Of a stretch of DNA of 9,056 nt, positions 1-7,527 are shown piece after piece. The stretch spans positions 56,250-65,305 of the forward strand of contig MGNS01000093.1 of the NCBI GenBank assembly GCA_001795165.1, read 5' to 3'. Positions within the stretch are counted from its first letter, which is position 1. Each line of letters begins with the position of its first letter. The notes below the pieces were generated by a model. It ran no database searches. It worked only from the letters and a program-made list of their open reading frames with translations, and was not told where the DNA came from. Source of the DNA: Chloroflexi bacterium RBG_16_57_11 (lineage in GTDB: Bacteria > Chloroflexota > Anaerolineae > Anaerolineales > UBA4823). The position numbers and the translations under genes were made by a program.

Positions 1-105
1 CATTAAAGCCAACTGACCGAAACAAAACAGCGTTATGATAACCAGAAGTGCGACAACCAGCCAGAGCACCCACAGGTTATCCGTTTGCTTCTTAGGCGAA
101 TTCAC
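1..105 (-). CDS. N-terminus of an unidentified membrane-anchored protein (partial)
   Basis: The minus-strand frame stays open from a GTG at 105-103 to the window edge, giving 35 codons. The start is chosen because GAGG lies 8 nt upstream, placed over the end of the kinase gene. The protein begins with about ten polar residues (MNSPKKQTDN) and then a strongly hydrophobic stretch at residues 11-35 that includes WVLWLVVALLVIITLF. This is a typical N-terminal membrane anchor or first transmembrane helix. The gene begins 13 nt after the histidine kinase stop codon, so the two are almost certainly co-transcribed. It could be another sensor kinase, a secreted binding protein or a transporter subunit; 35 residues are not enough to choose. 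A nearby ATG, just after the kinase stop, opens a frame of only five codons and is not used here. Confidence 0.6.
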   Translation of the reverse strand, partial: MNSPKKQTDNLWVLWLVVALLVIITLFCFGQLALM

Positions 106-118
106 ACGGTGTGCCTCA

Positions 119-2083
119 TCAAGATTGCGCTTCCGTCAACTCTGGATGCTGCATGGGGAGGATGATCGTGAAAGTGCTCCCCTGACCAACTACACTCTCT
201 ACATCGATTCTACCAGAGTGGTTAGAAATGATTCCATAACTGACCGACAGGCCCAGACCGGTTCCTTCACCATCCACCTTAGTGGTAAAGAAGGGATCAA
301 ATATGCGGGTCAAGTGTTCGGGAAGGATGCCCATCCCGCTGTCCTGGATGGCAATTTCGGCGTGGTTATCCGACTGGCTCAGTTTTATCTTTAATGTCCC
401 ACCTTCTGGCATTGCCTGGACCGCGTTGGTAATAATATTCACCAGGACTTGCTCGATTTGTTGGGCATCGTAGGTCATCATCACAGGCTGATCGGGAAGC
501 TCTTTGACCACCTGGGCGTGCGCTTTGCGAATCGGGTAAGCCATCAGCCTCAAAGCGATCCCGATCGTTTCACAAATATCCTGCTCGCCCATCTCGGGTT
601 TAGACTGGCGCGAAAATTTCAACAGATCGGAGACAATATTATTGGCTTTCAACGCGCTTTCACGGATTAGCGAGACCTCCGATTTAACTTCCGGGTCCAG
701 CTGATCTTCATAAAGCAACAGCTCCGCCACGCCTTTGATCACCGTAAGCGGATTCTTTACATCATGGACAATACCGGCAGTCAATTGGCCAATCGCGGCG
801 AGCTTTTCAGATTGGATCAATTGCAGCTGGGTGGAGCGTAAGCGTTCGTTGATCTCTGCCAGCTCTATGTTACGCTGGATCGCTTCTTCGTACAGGCGAT
901 CCGCCTCTGCGGTCCGCTCGCGCAGCTTTGACGTCATGACATCGAACGTATCTGCCAGCTCACCAATCTCATCGGATCGATTGAGGCCACTGGCCTGGTT
1001 TAGATCACCCGAGGCTACCGCCTGCGTCAGCGAGCGCAATTTCAGGATGGGCCTGGCAATACTCTGGGAAATCAGATAGCCGACCATGACGATTGCCACT
1101 GTGCCGATCGCAAAGATCAGGACGAATACGTTTCGGCTGGTAGCTTCAGCTGAGACCACATAACTACTGGGTAAGATAACTCCCAGCCAGCCCAGCTGGT
1201 CTTGCCGCAGCATGAGCTCGGTTAAGGTCATCTGGAAGTCCCGGTTATACAACTCGAGCGGATGAGATTTATCCAGCTCAGCTCCGGATATCTGTTTAAC
1301 CTCGTCAATGAGCGGCTCGAAACCTTCGTCCGGCGTGACCAAAGTGGTAGCGATAATGCTCTGTCGCTGCGGATCGAATACCACCAGGTCAGACAGAGCC
1401 AGGTCCTGAGCTTTGATGCCGTTGAGCAGCTTCTGCAATTGGCTCCCGACCATGACGCCGCCTACGACATCCCCCGCTGGGCCATATACCGGCGCACCCG
1501 TCACCAGGGTGGCGCCGTAGCTGGTTGTCAGGAGTCCGACGTATTTATCGCCTTGTGCATCGGAGGTGCCAGCCAGGATATTCTGCGTCAATTCCAGAGT
1601 AGAGAAGTCGCCGCCTTGATTTTTTAGCAGCTGGTGCGAATTGGGATCCTTCCCCAGGGTGAGCAGCTCGACGCCGCGCGCATCAAAGATCGTGATCGAG
1701 TCGATATCCCCTCGGACAGCCGCAACTGGAGCGAGCAGCTCCTCCAGTCGGGCAGGGTCTTTGGCCATAATCGCCTCGGTGACGCCTTCGGTAAAGGCCG
1801 CCTGGCGTAAAATTTCTAGCATAAGCCTTTCGTGTCGAACGATGGCATCCGAAGTCACACGGGCCGATTCATATAGCTGGTTGACAAAGCGCTCGCGAAT
1901 GGAAGATGTAACCAGGCGAGTGATCACAAAGATGCCAATGCCGGCAATTATGAGTGTGAGCAGCACATACGGGACGATCAGCTTAAACTGCAAACCAGAA
2001 AGGCGTGCCTTGAGAGCCACCAGCCTGAGGTTCTGGCGGGGCTCCATCTCCGCGCTATCTGGTCCAGGTAAGCTCATATTCAC
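119..2083 (-). CDS. Membrane sensor histidine kinase (double-Cache-like sensor, HAMP, HisKA, HATPase_c)
   Basis: This is a 654-residue two-component sensor kinase. It should autophosphorylate on histidine and pass the phosphate to a response regulator. In order it shows a transmembrane helix at about 33-58, an extracytoplasmic sensor at about 59-317, a second helix at about 318-340, and HAMP at about 338-392. A coiled coil (about 385-430) leads into the HisKA H-box (GIVHDVKNPLT, phosphorylatable His440). The ATPase domain carries the N-box (NIITNAVQAM, about 549-558), G1 (DSGMGI, 581-586), F-box (FDPFFTTK) and G2 (GTGLGLS, 607-613). The sensor looks Cache-like, notably GAPVYGPAGDVVGGVMVG near 196-213; its ligand is not predictable. 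All catalytic boxes are intact. Translation starts at GTG 2083 or at an ATG two codons later, and neither has a clear ribosome binding site. No response regulator lies within the window, so its partner is unknown. The gene has its own promoter upstream. Confidence 0.95.
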   Translation of the reverse strand: MNMSLPGPDSAEMEPRQNLRLVALKARLSGLQFKLIVPYVLLTLIIAGIGIFVITRLVTSSIRERFVNQLYESARVTSDAIVRHERLMLEILRQAAFTEGVTEAIMAKDPARLEELLAPVAAVRGDIDSITIFDARGVELLTLGKDPNSHQLLKNQGGDFSTLELTQNILAGTSDAQGDKYVGLLTTSYGATLVTGAPVYGPAGDVVGGVMVGSQLQKLLNGIKAQDLALSDLVVFDPQRQSIIATTLVTPDEGFEPLIDEVKQISGAELDKSHPLELYNRDFQMTLTELMLRQDQLGWLGVILPSSYVVSAEATSRNVFVLIFAIGTVAIVMVGYLISQSIARPILKLRSLTQAVASGDLNQASGLNRSDEIGELADTFDVMTSKLRERTAEADRLYEEAIQRNIELAEINERLRSTQLQLIQSEKLAAIGQLTAGIVHDVKNPLTVIKGVAELLLYEDQLDPEVKSEVSLIRESALKANNIVSDLLKFSRQSKPEMGEQDICETIGIALRLMAYPIRKAHAQVVKELPDQPVMMTYDAQQIEQVLVNIITNAVQAMPEGGTLKIKLSQSDNHAEIAIQDSGMGILPEHLTRIFDPFFTTKVDGEGTGLGLSVSYGIISNHSGRIDVESVVGQGSTFTIILPMQHPELTEAQS

Positions 2084-2133
2084 GAATCTGATGCGAATTT
2101 CATTTATCTAAATCTGCACAAACACTTTTCGAT

Positions 2134-2162
2134 AGTTTATCCTGTTCGGACAGGAAAGTCAA
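2134..2162 (-). promoter_or_regulatory. Sigma-70-type promoter of the histidine kinase gene
   Basis: On the minus strand, TTGACT (2162-2157) is followed after exactly 17 bp by TAAACT (2139-2134). This is a 5/6 -35 match and a 4/6 -10 match with ideal spacing. The predicted start point is near 2127, giving a leader of about 45 nt before the GTG at 2083. The -35 box overlaps an 11-bp palindrome, GTCAA-T-TTGAC (2158-2168). No clear terminator for the preceding glycosyltransferase gene was found in 2163-2214, so read-through into the kinase gene is also possible. Confidence 0.55.
2140..2155. promoter_or_regulatory. Operator-like palindrome in the promoter spacer
   Basis: A perfect inverted repeat, TCCTGT-TCGG-ACAGGA (6-bp arms, 4-bp centre), fills almost the whole 17-bp spacer between the kinase -35 and -10 boxes. 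A dimeric repressor bound here would block RNA polymerase directly. The repeat is seen in the sequence; its use as an operator is inferred from its position. It contains CTG and CAG half-sites, but with 6 bp between them rather than the 10 bp of the E. coli LexA box, so it is not assigned to LexA. Confidence 0.45.
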
Positions 2163-2214
2163 TTTGACGTGCGCAGACTCATCAGAAGTGTCGGTGCAAG
2201 TTTAGCGCCGGATT

Positions 2215-3750
2215 TTATGGTGTACGCTTCGGGCGAGGTGCTTTGTAGAAGGTGAAAGGATCATCCGCGGGATAATAATGATAGATGAAGCGTTTGGGGA
2301 AGTGACTTGCGATTTGAGCGTCTGCAATAGCGCCACGCGAGATGACAAATATAAACGGGGTGTTCAGAAAAGGATCTTGCAGCTCGAGCAACGTGCCATA
2401 CTCAATCCACATACTTTTGGTGTGGACGATGATTAACGCCGGTGCAAGCTTTTGGGCCTCGGGAGTGAGGAAAGGCTCCAGATGAGAACGCTGTACACCA
2501 TACAGCCCAACCATGCTGGCCAGGCGTACAGGCGTGTAGAACAGCAGGTTGGTTGCCAGCAGCAAGGCGACGAAGGCTGTTACGACGAGAGGTTGAACGC
2601 GCCGCCAGCCTCGATAGTTGGGGAAAGGCGCTTCTGGGCGTGTGGGCCAGCCGGCCAGCAAGGCAATCCCGGCCCCACTGAGCAGTGTAAGGCTATACAG
2701 CGCCTCATAATAATAGCGTGGTCCGTACAAAGATGAGCCAATCCAATAGGCCAAATAAAACACGAACATGCTCGGAAATACACTGACCGGTAACAAGGCG
2801 CGCCAGTTGCGGTCACGCAGCACGGCAATCAATCCGAAGGGTAAGAAGATCCAGGAAAAATTAGGCCAGCCGAACAGGTCATAACGCCCGACGTAGGCAC
2901 TAAAGCGGGTATTGATCCAGGCCTGCCTGAGGGTATGTCCTTGCGGAGTATGGCCATAGCCAGGACCAAAACCAATCTTGTCATAAGACCACCACAAGGT
3001 ATACGGGTTGAGCAGCGGATCGCCGGTGACCGCATACTGCCACAGAAAATACAGCGAGGACATCCCCAAGACGATTGCACCCAGGGCAATCAACCTTCGG
3101 CGCGTGGCTGGATCGCCGCGCAGCAACAGATACAAACCGTGCAAGCCAAACGGCACGGCGACGCTGACCGCGGTCAAGGGGCGCGACAAGACCAGCAAAC
3201 CTAAAGAGGCGGCAGCAGCCAGGGTGGCAAGCCAGGGGCGCGGAGGATCCCGGCGGCAAAACGCATCCAGCCACGCCAGGGCAAACATGGCGCTCAATAC
3301 CAGACCCAGAGGATGTGACAACAGGGAGCCCGAGTTAATTAGGAAGAAAGGCGAGGTCAGGGTCAACAAGGCAGCCAGCAGGCCGACTGTCTGGCCGAAG
3401 AGTCGTTTTCCCAGCAGGTAAGTCAACCACACAGCGAAGCCAGCCAGCAACGGATTGACCAGATAGCGAACTCCGAAAAACTCGCCCAGGGCCAAGGTGG
3501 CAGGCCAGCCCAGCGGATATTTTCCGAAGCGCTGGCCAGCATAATCGACGACAAAGGGGATCAGGAAACTTTTGGGGATTGGGGGAGAGGCCACCGTCAG
3601 GTGGCCGCCGGCGATGGCCTGAGCCTGCCAGACATAGGCCATTTCATCTTCAATGTGCGCCATGCGCTCAAAGATACGGTCATGCACCCAATAGGCCGCC
3701 AGGACGGCCAACAGGCTGAGCAGGACGGCGAGGCGATCGGAGCGAGTCAT
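2215..3750 (-). CDS. GT-C membrane glycosyltransferase, GT39/PMT-like
   Basis: This is a 511-residue multi-pass membrane protein resembling the dolichyl-phosphate-mannose/ArnT (GT39, GT-C fold) family. Such enzymes transfer a sugar from a polyprenyl-phosphate donor to a protein or lipid on the outer face of the membrane. An N-terminal helix (about 7-22) is followed by a loop containing HIEDEMAYVWQAQAIAGG. Its acidic pair (D35, E36) sits where GT-C enzymes carry the catalytic/metal-binding acid. About nine to ten further hydrophobic segments follow up to residue 406, then a soluble C-terminal domain of about 100 residues. ATG 3750 is preferred over the TTG one codon upstream because GGGG lies about 6-7 nt before the ATG and too close to the TTG. 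The gene begins 36 nt after the phosphatase gene and is probably last in that operon. The exact donor and acceptor cannot be told from sequence. Confidence 0.82.
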   Translation of the reverse strand: MTRSDRLAVLLSLLAVLAAYWVHDRIFERMAHIEDEMAYVWQAQAIAGGHLTVASPPIPKSFLIPFVVDYAGQRFGKYPLGWPATLALGEFFGVRYLVNPLLAGFAVWLTYLLGKRLFGQTVGLLAALLTLTSPFFLINSGSLLSHPLGLVLSAMFALAWLDAFCRRDPPRPWLATLAAAASLGLLVLSRPLTAVSVAVPFGLHGLYLLLRGDPATRRRLIALGAIVLGMSSLYFLWQYAVTGDPLLNPYTLWWSYDKIGFGPGYGHTPQGHTLRQAWINTRFSAYVGRYDLFGWPNFSWIFLPFGLIAVLRDRNWRALLPVSVFPSMFVFYLAYWIGSSLYGPRYYYEALYSLTLLSGAGIALLAGWPTRPEAPFPNYRGWRRVQPLVVTAFVALLLATNLLFYTPVRLASMVGLYGVQRSHLEPFLTPEAQKLAPALIIVHTKSMWIEYGTLLELQDPFLNTPFIFVISRGAIADAQIASHFPKRFIYHYYPADDPFTFYKAPRPKRTP

Positions 3751-3786
3751 CAAAGTCCCCAGAGAGCGCTGAGGTGCTGGATAATT

Positions 3787-4779
3787 TCAAGCGCCGATCT
3801 GCCGCAGCGCGCTCAATGCCGCGGCGTGCAACAGGCGATTGGAGGCCAGTATGCCGCGATTTTCCCTCAGTGAGCGACCTGTGGTGAAATCTAGAGGCTT
3901 GCCATCCAGATCGGTAATCTGTCCACCGGCTTCTTCCAGCACCAGCGAGCCCGCGGCCTGGTCCCAAATTTTTTCCCGATAGTTGGGCTGAGAAGCCGAA
4001 ATCAGCCGCAACATCAGATCGCCTTTTCCGGCCGCAAGGACGGCATACTTGGCCTGGCTGTCCATCAAGACCGGCTCAGTCTGAATACCCAGGGCCTGGG
4101 CAAAGGTATCGATCTGGCTGACGTTGGTGTGACCAGACTCGAATGAGCGCAAAAGACGGGCTTGCGCTGGGTCAGCTTGCGTTGACACCTGTAATTGCTG
4201 AAAGTCTCCCGGTGAGGCCAGCGAGGTCGTCCAGGCGCCAGCCTCACGCACGGCGATCACCAGGGACCCCGGGCCGTTTAGATCGGGCTGCTTTGCCCTG
4301 GTCAGGTTTGGGCAACCCAGCACGCCGATTTGGACGTGACCGTCCACCACCAGGGCCAGGACGATGGCGTATTGGTCGCCGCGCAAGAAGCCTTTGGTGC
4401 CGTCGATCGGATCCAGCGTCCAGAATCGCGGCGCCGCATCGGTGCGCCGGTGATCGATCCAGGCGCACACCATTTCAGGCGTCGCATCTGGCAGGTTCCG
4501 GCGTACAAATTGAGTGACTTGCTGCAAGGCCTGTCTCCCTTCTGGGGTGCGCAAGGCGGACGAATCTTCTTCGGCAACCAGCCAGTCTTGCGGGAAGGAT
4601 TGAGCCAGTAAACGGCCTACCAGCGCCTGAGCGGCGTAATCTGCTACGGTAACCGGCGAGCGATCGTCTTTTGTCAGGGCAGGTGTGACCAGCTCTGCCT
4701 GCACCTGGCGGACCAAAAGGGAGGCCCGTCGTGTTACATTGAGGGCAAATTGAATTTCCGGATGATCAAGATCGAGCAT
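3787..4779 (-). CDS. HAL2/SAL1-type 3'(2'),5'-bisphosphate nucleotidase (inositol monophosphatase superfamily)
   Basis: This 330-residue protein has all the metal-site motifs of the Mg-dependent, Li-sensitive phosphatase superfamily. They are D47 (in SPVTVADYAAQ), E70-E71 (WLVAEED), D123-P-I-D126-G-T (LDPIDGTKGFLRGDQYA) and W272-D273 (REKIWDQAAG). The DPIDGTKGFLRGDQYA stretch, plus GHTNVSQID and MDSQAKYAVLA, match yeast HAL2 and plant SAL1 more closely than inositol monophosphatase or E. coli CysQ. The expected reaction is conversion of 3'-phosphoadenosine 5'-phosphate (PAP) to AMP in the cytoplasm. This clears the by-product of sulfate assimilation and sulfotransferases, a toxic inhibitor of exoribonucleases. 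The ATG at 4779 has AGGAAG 7 nt upstream, inside a palindrome, and sits 26 nt after the rimO stop. Activity on inositol phosphates cannot be ruled out. Confidence 0.88.
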   Translation of the reverse strand: MLDLDHPEIQFALNVTRRASLLVRQVQAELVTPALTKDDRSPVTVADYAAQALVGRLLAQSFPQDWLVAEEDSSALRTPEGRQALQQVTQFVRRNLPDATPEMVCAWIDHRRTDAAPRFWTLDPIDGTKGFLRGDQYAIVLALVVDGHVQIGVLGCPNLTRAKQPDLNGPGSLVIAVREAGAWTTSLASPGDFQQLQVSTQADPAQARLLRSFESGHTNVSQIDTFAQALGIQTEPVLMDSQAKYAVLAAGKGDLMLRLISASQPNYREKIWDQAAGSLVLEEAGGQITDLDGKPLDFTTGRSLRENRGILASNRLLHAAALSALRQIGA

Positions 4780-4782
4780 GAA

Positions 4783-4800
4783 TATTCTTCCTGAAGAATA
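4783..4800. promoter_or_regulatory. Perfect palindrome holding the phosphatase ribosome binding site
   Basis: TATTCTTC-CT-GAAGAATA is a perfect inverted repeat with 8-bp arms and a 2-bp centre. It starts 4 nt upstream of the phosphatase ATG and 5 nt past the rimO stop. On the mRNA (minus) strand the centre and right arm contain AGGAAG, the likely Shine-Dalgarno sequence. A hairpin here would hide the ribosome binding site until a ribosome finishing rimO opens it, suggesting translational coupling. It lacks a following U-tract, so it is not an intrinsic terminator. As DNA it could instead bind a dimeric regulator. Confidence 0.5.
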
Positions 4801-4805
4801 AAGTT

Positions 4806-6161
4806 TTATGGTTCAGCCAGGATAACCCGGTTCGTCGCTACCATTCCACTCAGGTCATAAGTCAGGGCGCCTGTGATGCGAACGAGCACGATTTCCCCAA
4901 CCGGCAGCTCATCTTCGATGATGACCATGCCATCAATCTCTGGTGCATCGCGGTAGGTACGACCCAGGGTGATGCCATCCCCCTGGCCTTCGGTCAGGAC
5001 GTCCAGGGTCTTGCCGACGAAAGACTGGTTTTTCTCCAGCGAGATCGCAGCTTGCAGCTCCATCAACTGGTCGTAACGCGCTTGCTTGACCTGTGCAGGA
5101 ATCGGATCACCGAGCGGCTCGCTGGTTGTGCCAGGCTCGAAGGAGAACTGGAAGGCGCCGAGGCGATCGAAGCGGATTTCGCGGATGAAGTCGAGCAGGG
5201 TTTGGAATTCATGCTCATCCTCGCCGGGGTAACCGACAATGAACGTCGTGCGCAGGGCCAGATCGGGCAAGGCCCGGCGCATCTTTTCCAGAGTCCGGTA
5301 CACCCAATCGATGTTCGCTGGACGGCGCATCCGCCGCAAGGTCGCCGGATGCGCATGCTGGAGTGGCATATCCAGATAGGGAACGATTTGTGGATGTTCC
5401 GCCATCACCTCGATCAAGCGGTCGCTTACGTAACCCGGATAGGCGTACAGGATGCGTATCCAATCGATCTCCGGAGCAGCCTGAACCATTCGCTCCAGCA
5501 GCACAGCCAGACCATCTCTCATCCCCAGGTCATGACCGTAGTCGGTTGTATCCTGGGCGATGAGATTCAACTCGCGCACCCCCAGCGATTGCATTGAGAC
5601 AGCTTCCTCAAGGATCGCCTCCACTGGCCGGCTGACCGCGGTGCCTTTGATCAGTGGGATAGCGCAGAACGCGCAAGGGCGACGACATCCATCGGCAATT
5701 TTGAGATAGGCGCTACCACCCTGCTTGGCGACACGCTGAGCGCCATGCTCGTCACCCCCTACTGTCGGTGTGTCGGGCAGGTGGTAAAGCGGCTGGGGAT
5801 GACCCGTGAGGCGCAATTCCTGGACCACCTGGACGATATCCATCCAGCGGCGTGTGCCCAGGATGCCATCCAGTCCAGGCACCTGGCGGGCGACCTCTGC
5901 GCCGTAGCGTTGGGTCAGGCAGCCTGCCGCAATCAGGAGCTGGCCTTTGCGTTTGTGGATCGCCAGCTCTTCCAGGACCTGCAGCGATTCCTGCCGGGCT
6001 GGACCGATGAAACCACAGGTGTTCACGATTAAAACGCCGGCCCGATTTGGGTTATCGGTCGGGCGGTAGCCGGACCGTGATAAGAGTTGCGCCATGGAGC
6101 TGGAATCAACGGTATTCTTTGCGCAGCCGAGCGAGATCAGATGGAATGACTTTGGATTCAC
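4806..6161 (-). CDS. rimO: Ribosomal protein S12 methylthiotransferase RimO
   Basis: This is a 451-residue radical-SAM enzyme that adds a methylthio group to the conserved aspartate of ribosomal protein S12, using two 4Fe-4S clusters and S-adenosylmethionine. The N-terminal UPF0004 domain has the three cluster cysteines C13 (SLGCAKNTVDS), C49 (VNTCGFIGPARQESL) and C81 (AAGCLTQRY). The radical-SAM CxxxCxxC is C159/C163/C166 (YLKIADGCRRPCAFCAIP). A C-terminal TRAM domain spans about 383-447. Length and motifs fit RimO rather than the tRNA enzyme MiaB. The acidic residue usual after the NxVDS signature is replaced by serine (VDSSSM), a minor departure. The start is GTG 6161, with AGAGG 6 nt upstream. 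An ATG 5 nt earlier is out of frame and reads into a stop. It lies 29 nt after the RodZ-like gene. Confidence 0.96.
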   Translation of the reverse strand: MNPKSFHLISLGCAKNTVDSSSMAQLLSRSGYRPTDNPNRAGVLIVNTCGFIGPARQESLQVLEELAIHKRKGQLLIAAGCLTQRYGAEVARQVPGLDGILGTRRWMDIVQVVQELRLTGHPQPLYHLPDTPTVGGDEHGAQRVAKQGGSAYLKIADGCRRPCAFCAIPLIKGTAVSRPVEAILEEAVSMQSLGVRELNLIAQDTTDYGHDLGMRDGLAVLLERMVQAAPEIDWIRILYAYPGYVSDRLIEVMAEHPQIVPYLDMPLQHAHPATLRRMRRPANIDWVYRTLEKMRRALPDLALRTTFIVGYPGEDEHEFQTLLDFIREIRFDRLGAFQFSFEPGTTSEPLGDPIPAQVKQARYDQLMELQAAISLEKNQSFVGKTLDVLTEGQGDGITLGRTYRDAPEIDGMVIIEDELPVGEIVLVRITGALTYDLSGMVATNRVILAEP

Positions 6162-6190
6162 AACATACCTCTAAATCGTTCTTTTGATAA

Positions 6191-7459
6191 TCAGGGTAAA
6201 GCCGGCGCAGTGACCTGGACAGGTTGAGTCGGTGAAGGGAGTGAGGTCGTCGTGGCAGGCAGCGTGGGGCTGGAGGTCGGCGTAATGGTGGGGGTGGCAG
6301 TAATTTCACCCAGGACGGAAAAAATGCGATCGACCACCTGTCCTGTAGCTCCAAGCAGGCCAAAATCCACACCGTTGACCAACACCTGCAAAGCCGCGGC
6401 GTTGCCGGTCTGGATTTCCACGCTGTCTTCTCCGGCAAATGGATAAGCGCTTCCCGGGACGACTCGCCCTTCGAATTCTATCACCCCATCGACGAGCGCA
6501 CGCATCCAGGCGCGCTGGCGCACATTCACGTACACCTGCACGCCACTGATGGGCTGTGGGGAGATCATTGCACCGGTCTCTGCATCGGTCACCAGAGCCT
6601 GGGTAGGAAAAACCTCCAGCGGAGGCGGGGCCGTGGGTGTCACCGGCTGTGGCGTTTCAGTCGGAGTGGGGGTGGAAGTGGCTAAAAGGACCTCGGCAAT
6701 GGATGGGGCGGTTGGAGTGATGTCGGTCCGGCTTAACGTCGCGAAGATACGGATAGCGCCCCAAAAGATGAACACAATCAAAAAAACAGCCAGGCCGCCG
6801 CCGATCAAAACGTCGCCCGAAAAGATGCGCTTGAGCGGTGCAGGCCAGACAAACTGGCGGCTCCGGGCAGCCGAACGAGGCTGCGGCTGAGCGGCCTGGC
6901 GCGCTGCCAGGCGAAGCTGCAATCCTTCGGCAAAGCGCAACAGCAATGTATCGGGATCCAGCCCTAAAAATGTGGCGTAGTTGTTCAGCATTCCACGGCC
7001 CTGTACCGGTGACGGTAAGCCGTCCAGATTGCCGGCCTCCAAAGCGAGCAGGTAATGCAGCCGTAGATAGGTATGGCGCTCAACATCATCCAGGGAAAGC
7101 CCTAATAACTCCCGCTGGCGCTTAAGTCGCTCGCCAACTTCCACAAAGATTGCCGAGGCTTCCTGGGGGATCTCGGTTCCAGCGTCGCTATCCGAGGCTG
7201 GAGCCGGTAAAGGGGATGGCGGGGTAGATTCCTGGCTCTCCAATAAGCGCAATAGTGGATCGGGATCCACGCCCAGATAGCTGGCGTAGGCGCGCAAAAA
7301 ACCGCGTGCCTGAGCCACAGAAGGCAATGCGTCAAAATCCCCCGACTCTAAAGCCCGTATATAGTGTGGGCGAATGCGTGTGGCAGCAGCGGCCTGGTCG
7401 ATCGAGAGAGAGCGCTCTTCGCGCGCCTGCTGAAGCTCCTGGCCGACTGTTGTGGTCAT
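6191..7459 (-). CDS. RodZ-like membrane protein with two tandem HTH domains and DUF4115
   Basis: This 422-residue protein has the architecture of the cell-shape protein RodZ, which links cytoplasmic MreB to the envelope, but with the cytoplasmic HTH domain duplicated. HTH copy 1 is about residues 5-72 (VGQELQQAREERSLSIDQAA, ending YLGVDPDPLL). Copy 2 is about 107-176 (VGERLKRQRELLGLSLDDVE, ending FLGLDPDTLL). A basic linker and one transmembrane helix (about 217-243, VLIGGGLAVFLIVFIFWGAI) follow. Next come a Thr/Pro-rich external spacer (about 248-285), a DUF4115-like beta domain (about 307-375, including QVYVNVRQRAWMRALVDG), and a second Thr/Pro-rich tail (about 386-422). The ATG at 7459 lacks an obvious ribosome binding site. 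Its neighbour rimO starts 29 nt after its stop. It might instead be a membrane-tethered regulator, since RodZ orthology rests on architecture only. Confidence 0.85.
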   Translation of the reverse strand: MTTTVGQELQQAREERSLSIDQAAAATRIRPHYIRALESGDFDALPSVAQARGFLRAYASYLGVDPDPLLRLLESQESTPPSPLPAPASDSDAGTEIPQEASAIFVEVGERLKRQRELLGLSLDDVERHTYLRLHYLLALEAGNLDGLPSPVQGRGMLNNYATFLGLDPDTLLLRFAEGLQLRLAARQAAQPQPRSAARSRQFVWPAPLKRIFSGDVLIGGGLAVFLIVFIFWGAIRIFATLSRTDITPTAPSIAEVLLATSTPTPTETPQPVTPTAPPPLEVFPTQALVTDAETGAMISPQPISGVQVYVNVRQRAWMRALVDGVIEFEGRVVPGSAYPFAGEDSVEIQTGNAAALQVLVNGVDFGLLGATGQVVDRIFSVLGEITATPTITPTSSPTLPATTTSLPSPTQPVQVTAPALP

Positions 7460-7502
7460 GGTTGATGGTGACAGCCGGCAAGATCACAATGTATGCAGCT
7501 GA

Positions 7503-7527
7503 AGGAGCCGTACGTGATCAGGCTCCT
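7503..7527 (-). terminator. Hairpin between rplI and the RodZ-like gene (possible weak terminator or attenuator)
   Basis: The 122-bp gap 7460-7581 holds a perfect 7-bp inverted repeat, AGGAGCC (7503-7509) and GGCTCCT (7521-7527), with an 11-nt loop. It lies on the transcript after the rplI stop. No U-run follows, so termination would be incomplete or protein-assisted; RNA processing is another possibility. A weaker 5-bp GC repeat (CCGGC/GCCGG) lies nearer the rplI stop, about 7554-7573. I found no convincing promoter for the RodZ-like gene in this gap, so it probably depends on partial read-through from rplI. Confidence 0.3.

Noticed and set aside
35..394. Plus-strand open frame of 119 codons opposite the end of the histidine kinase
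   Set aside because: It is antisense to the kinase ATPase motifs, has no family signature and no ribosome binding site. The minus-strand reading is certain.
2676..2687. Small palindrome CACTG-AG-CAGTG
   Set aside because: It is short and lies inside the glycosyltransferase coding sequence; repeats of this size are expected by chance.
5052..5597. Plus-strand open frame of 181 codons
   Set aside because: It is the antisense of rimO, whose radical-SAM and TRAM regions are clear; the translation has no recognisable domain.
6630..6710. Low-complexity G-rich repeats resembling a minisatellite
   Set aside because: They encode the Thr/Pro-rich spacer of the RodZ-like protein (ACC/CCC/ACT codons on the minus strand), so protein composition explains them.
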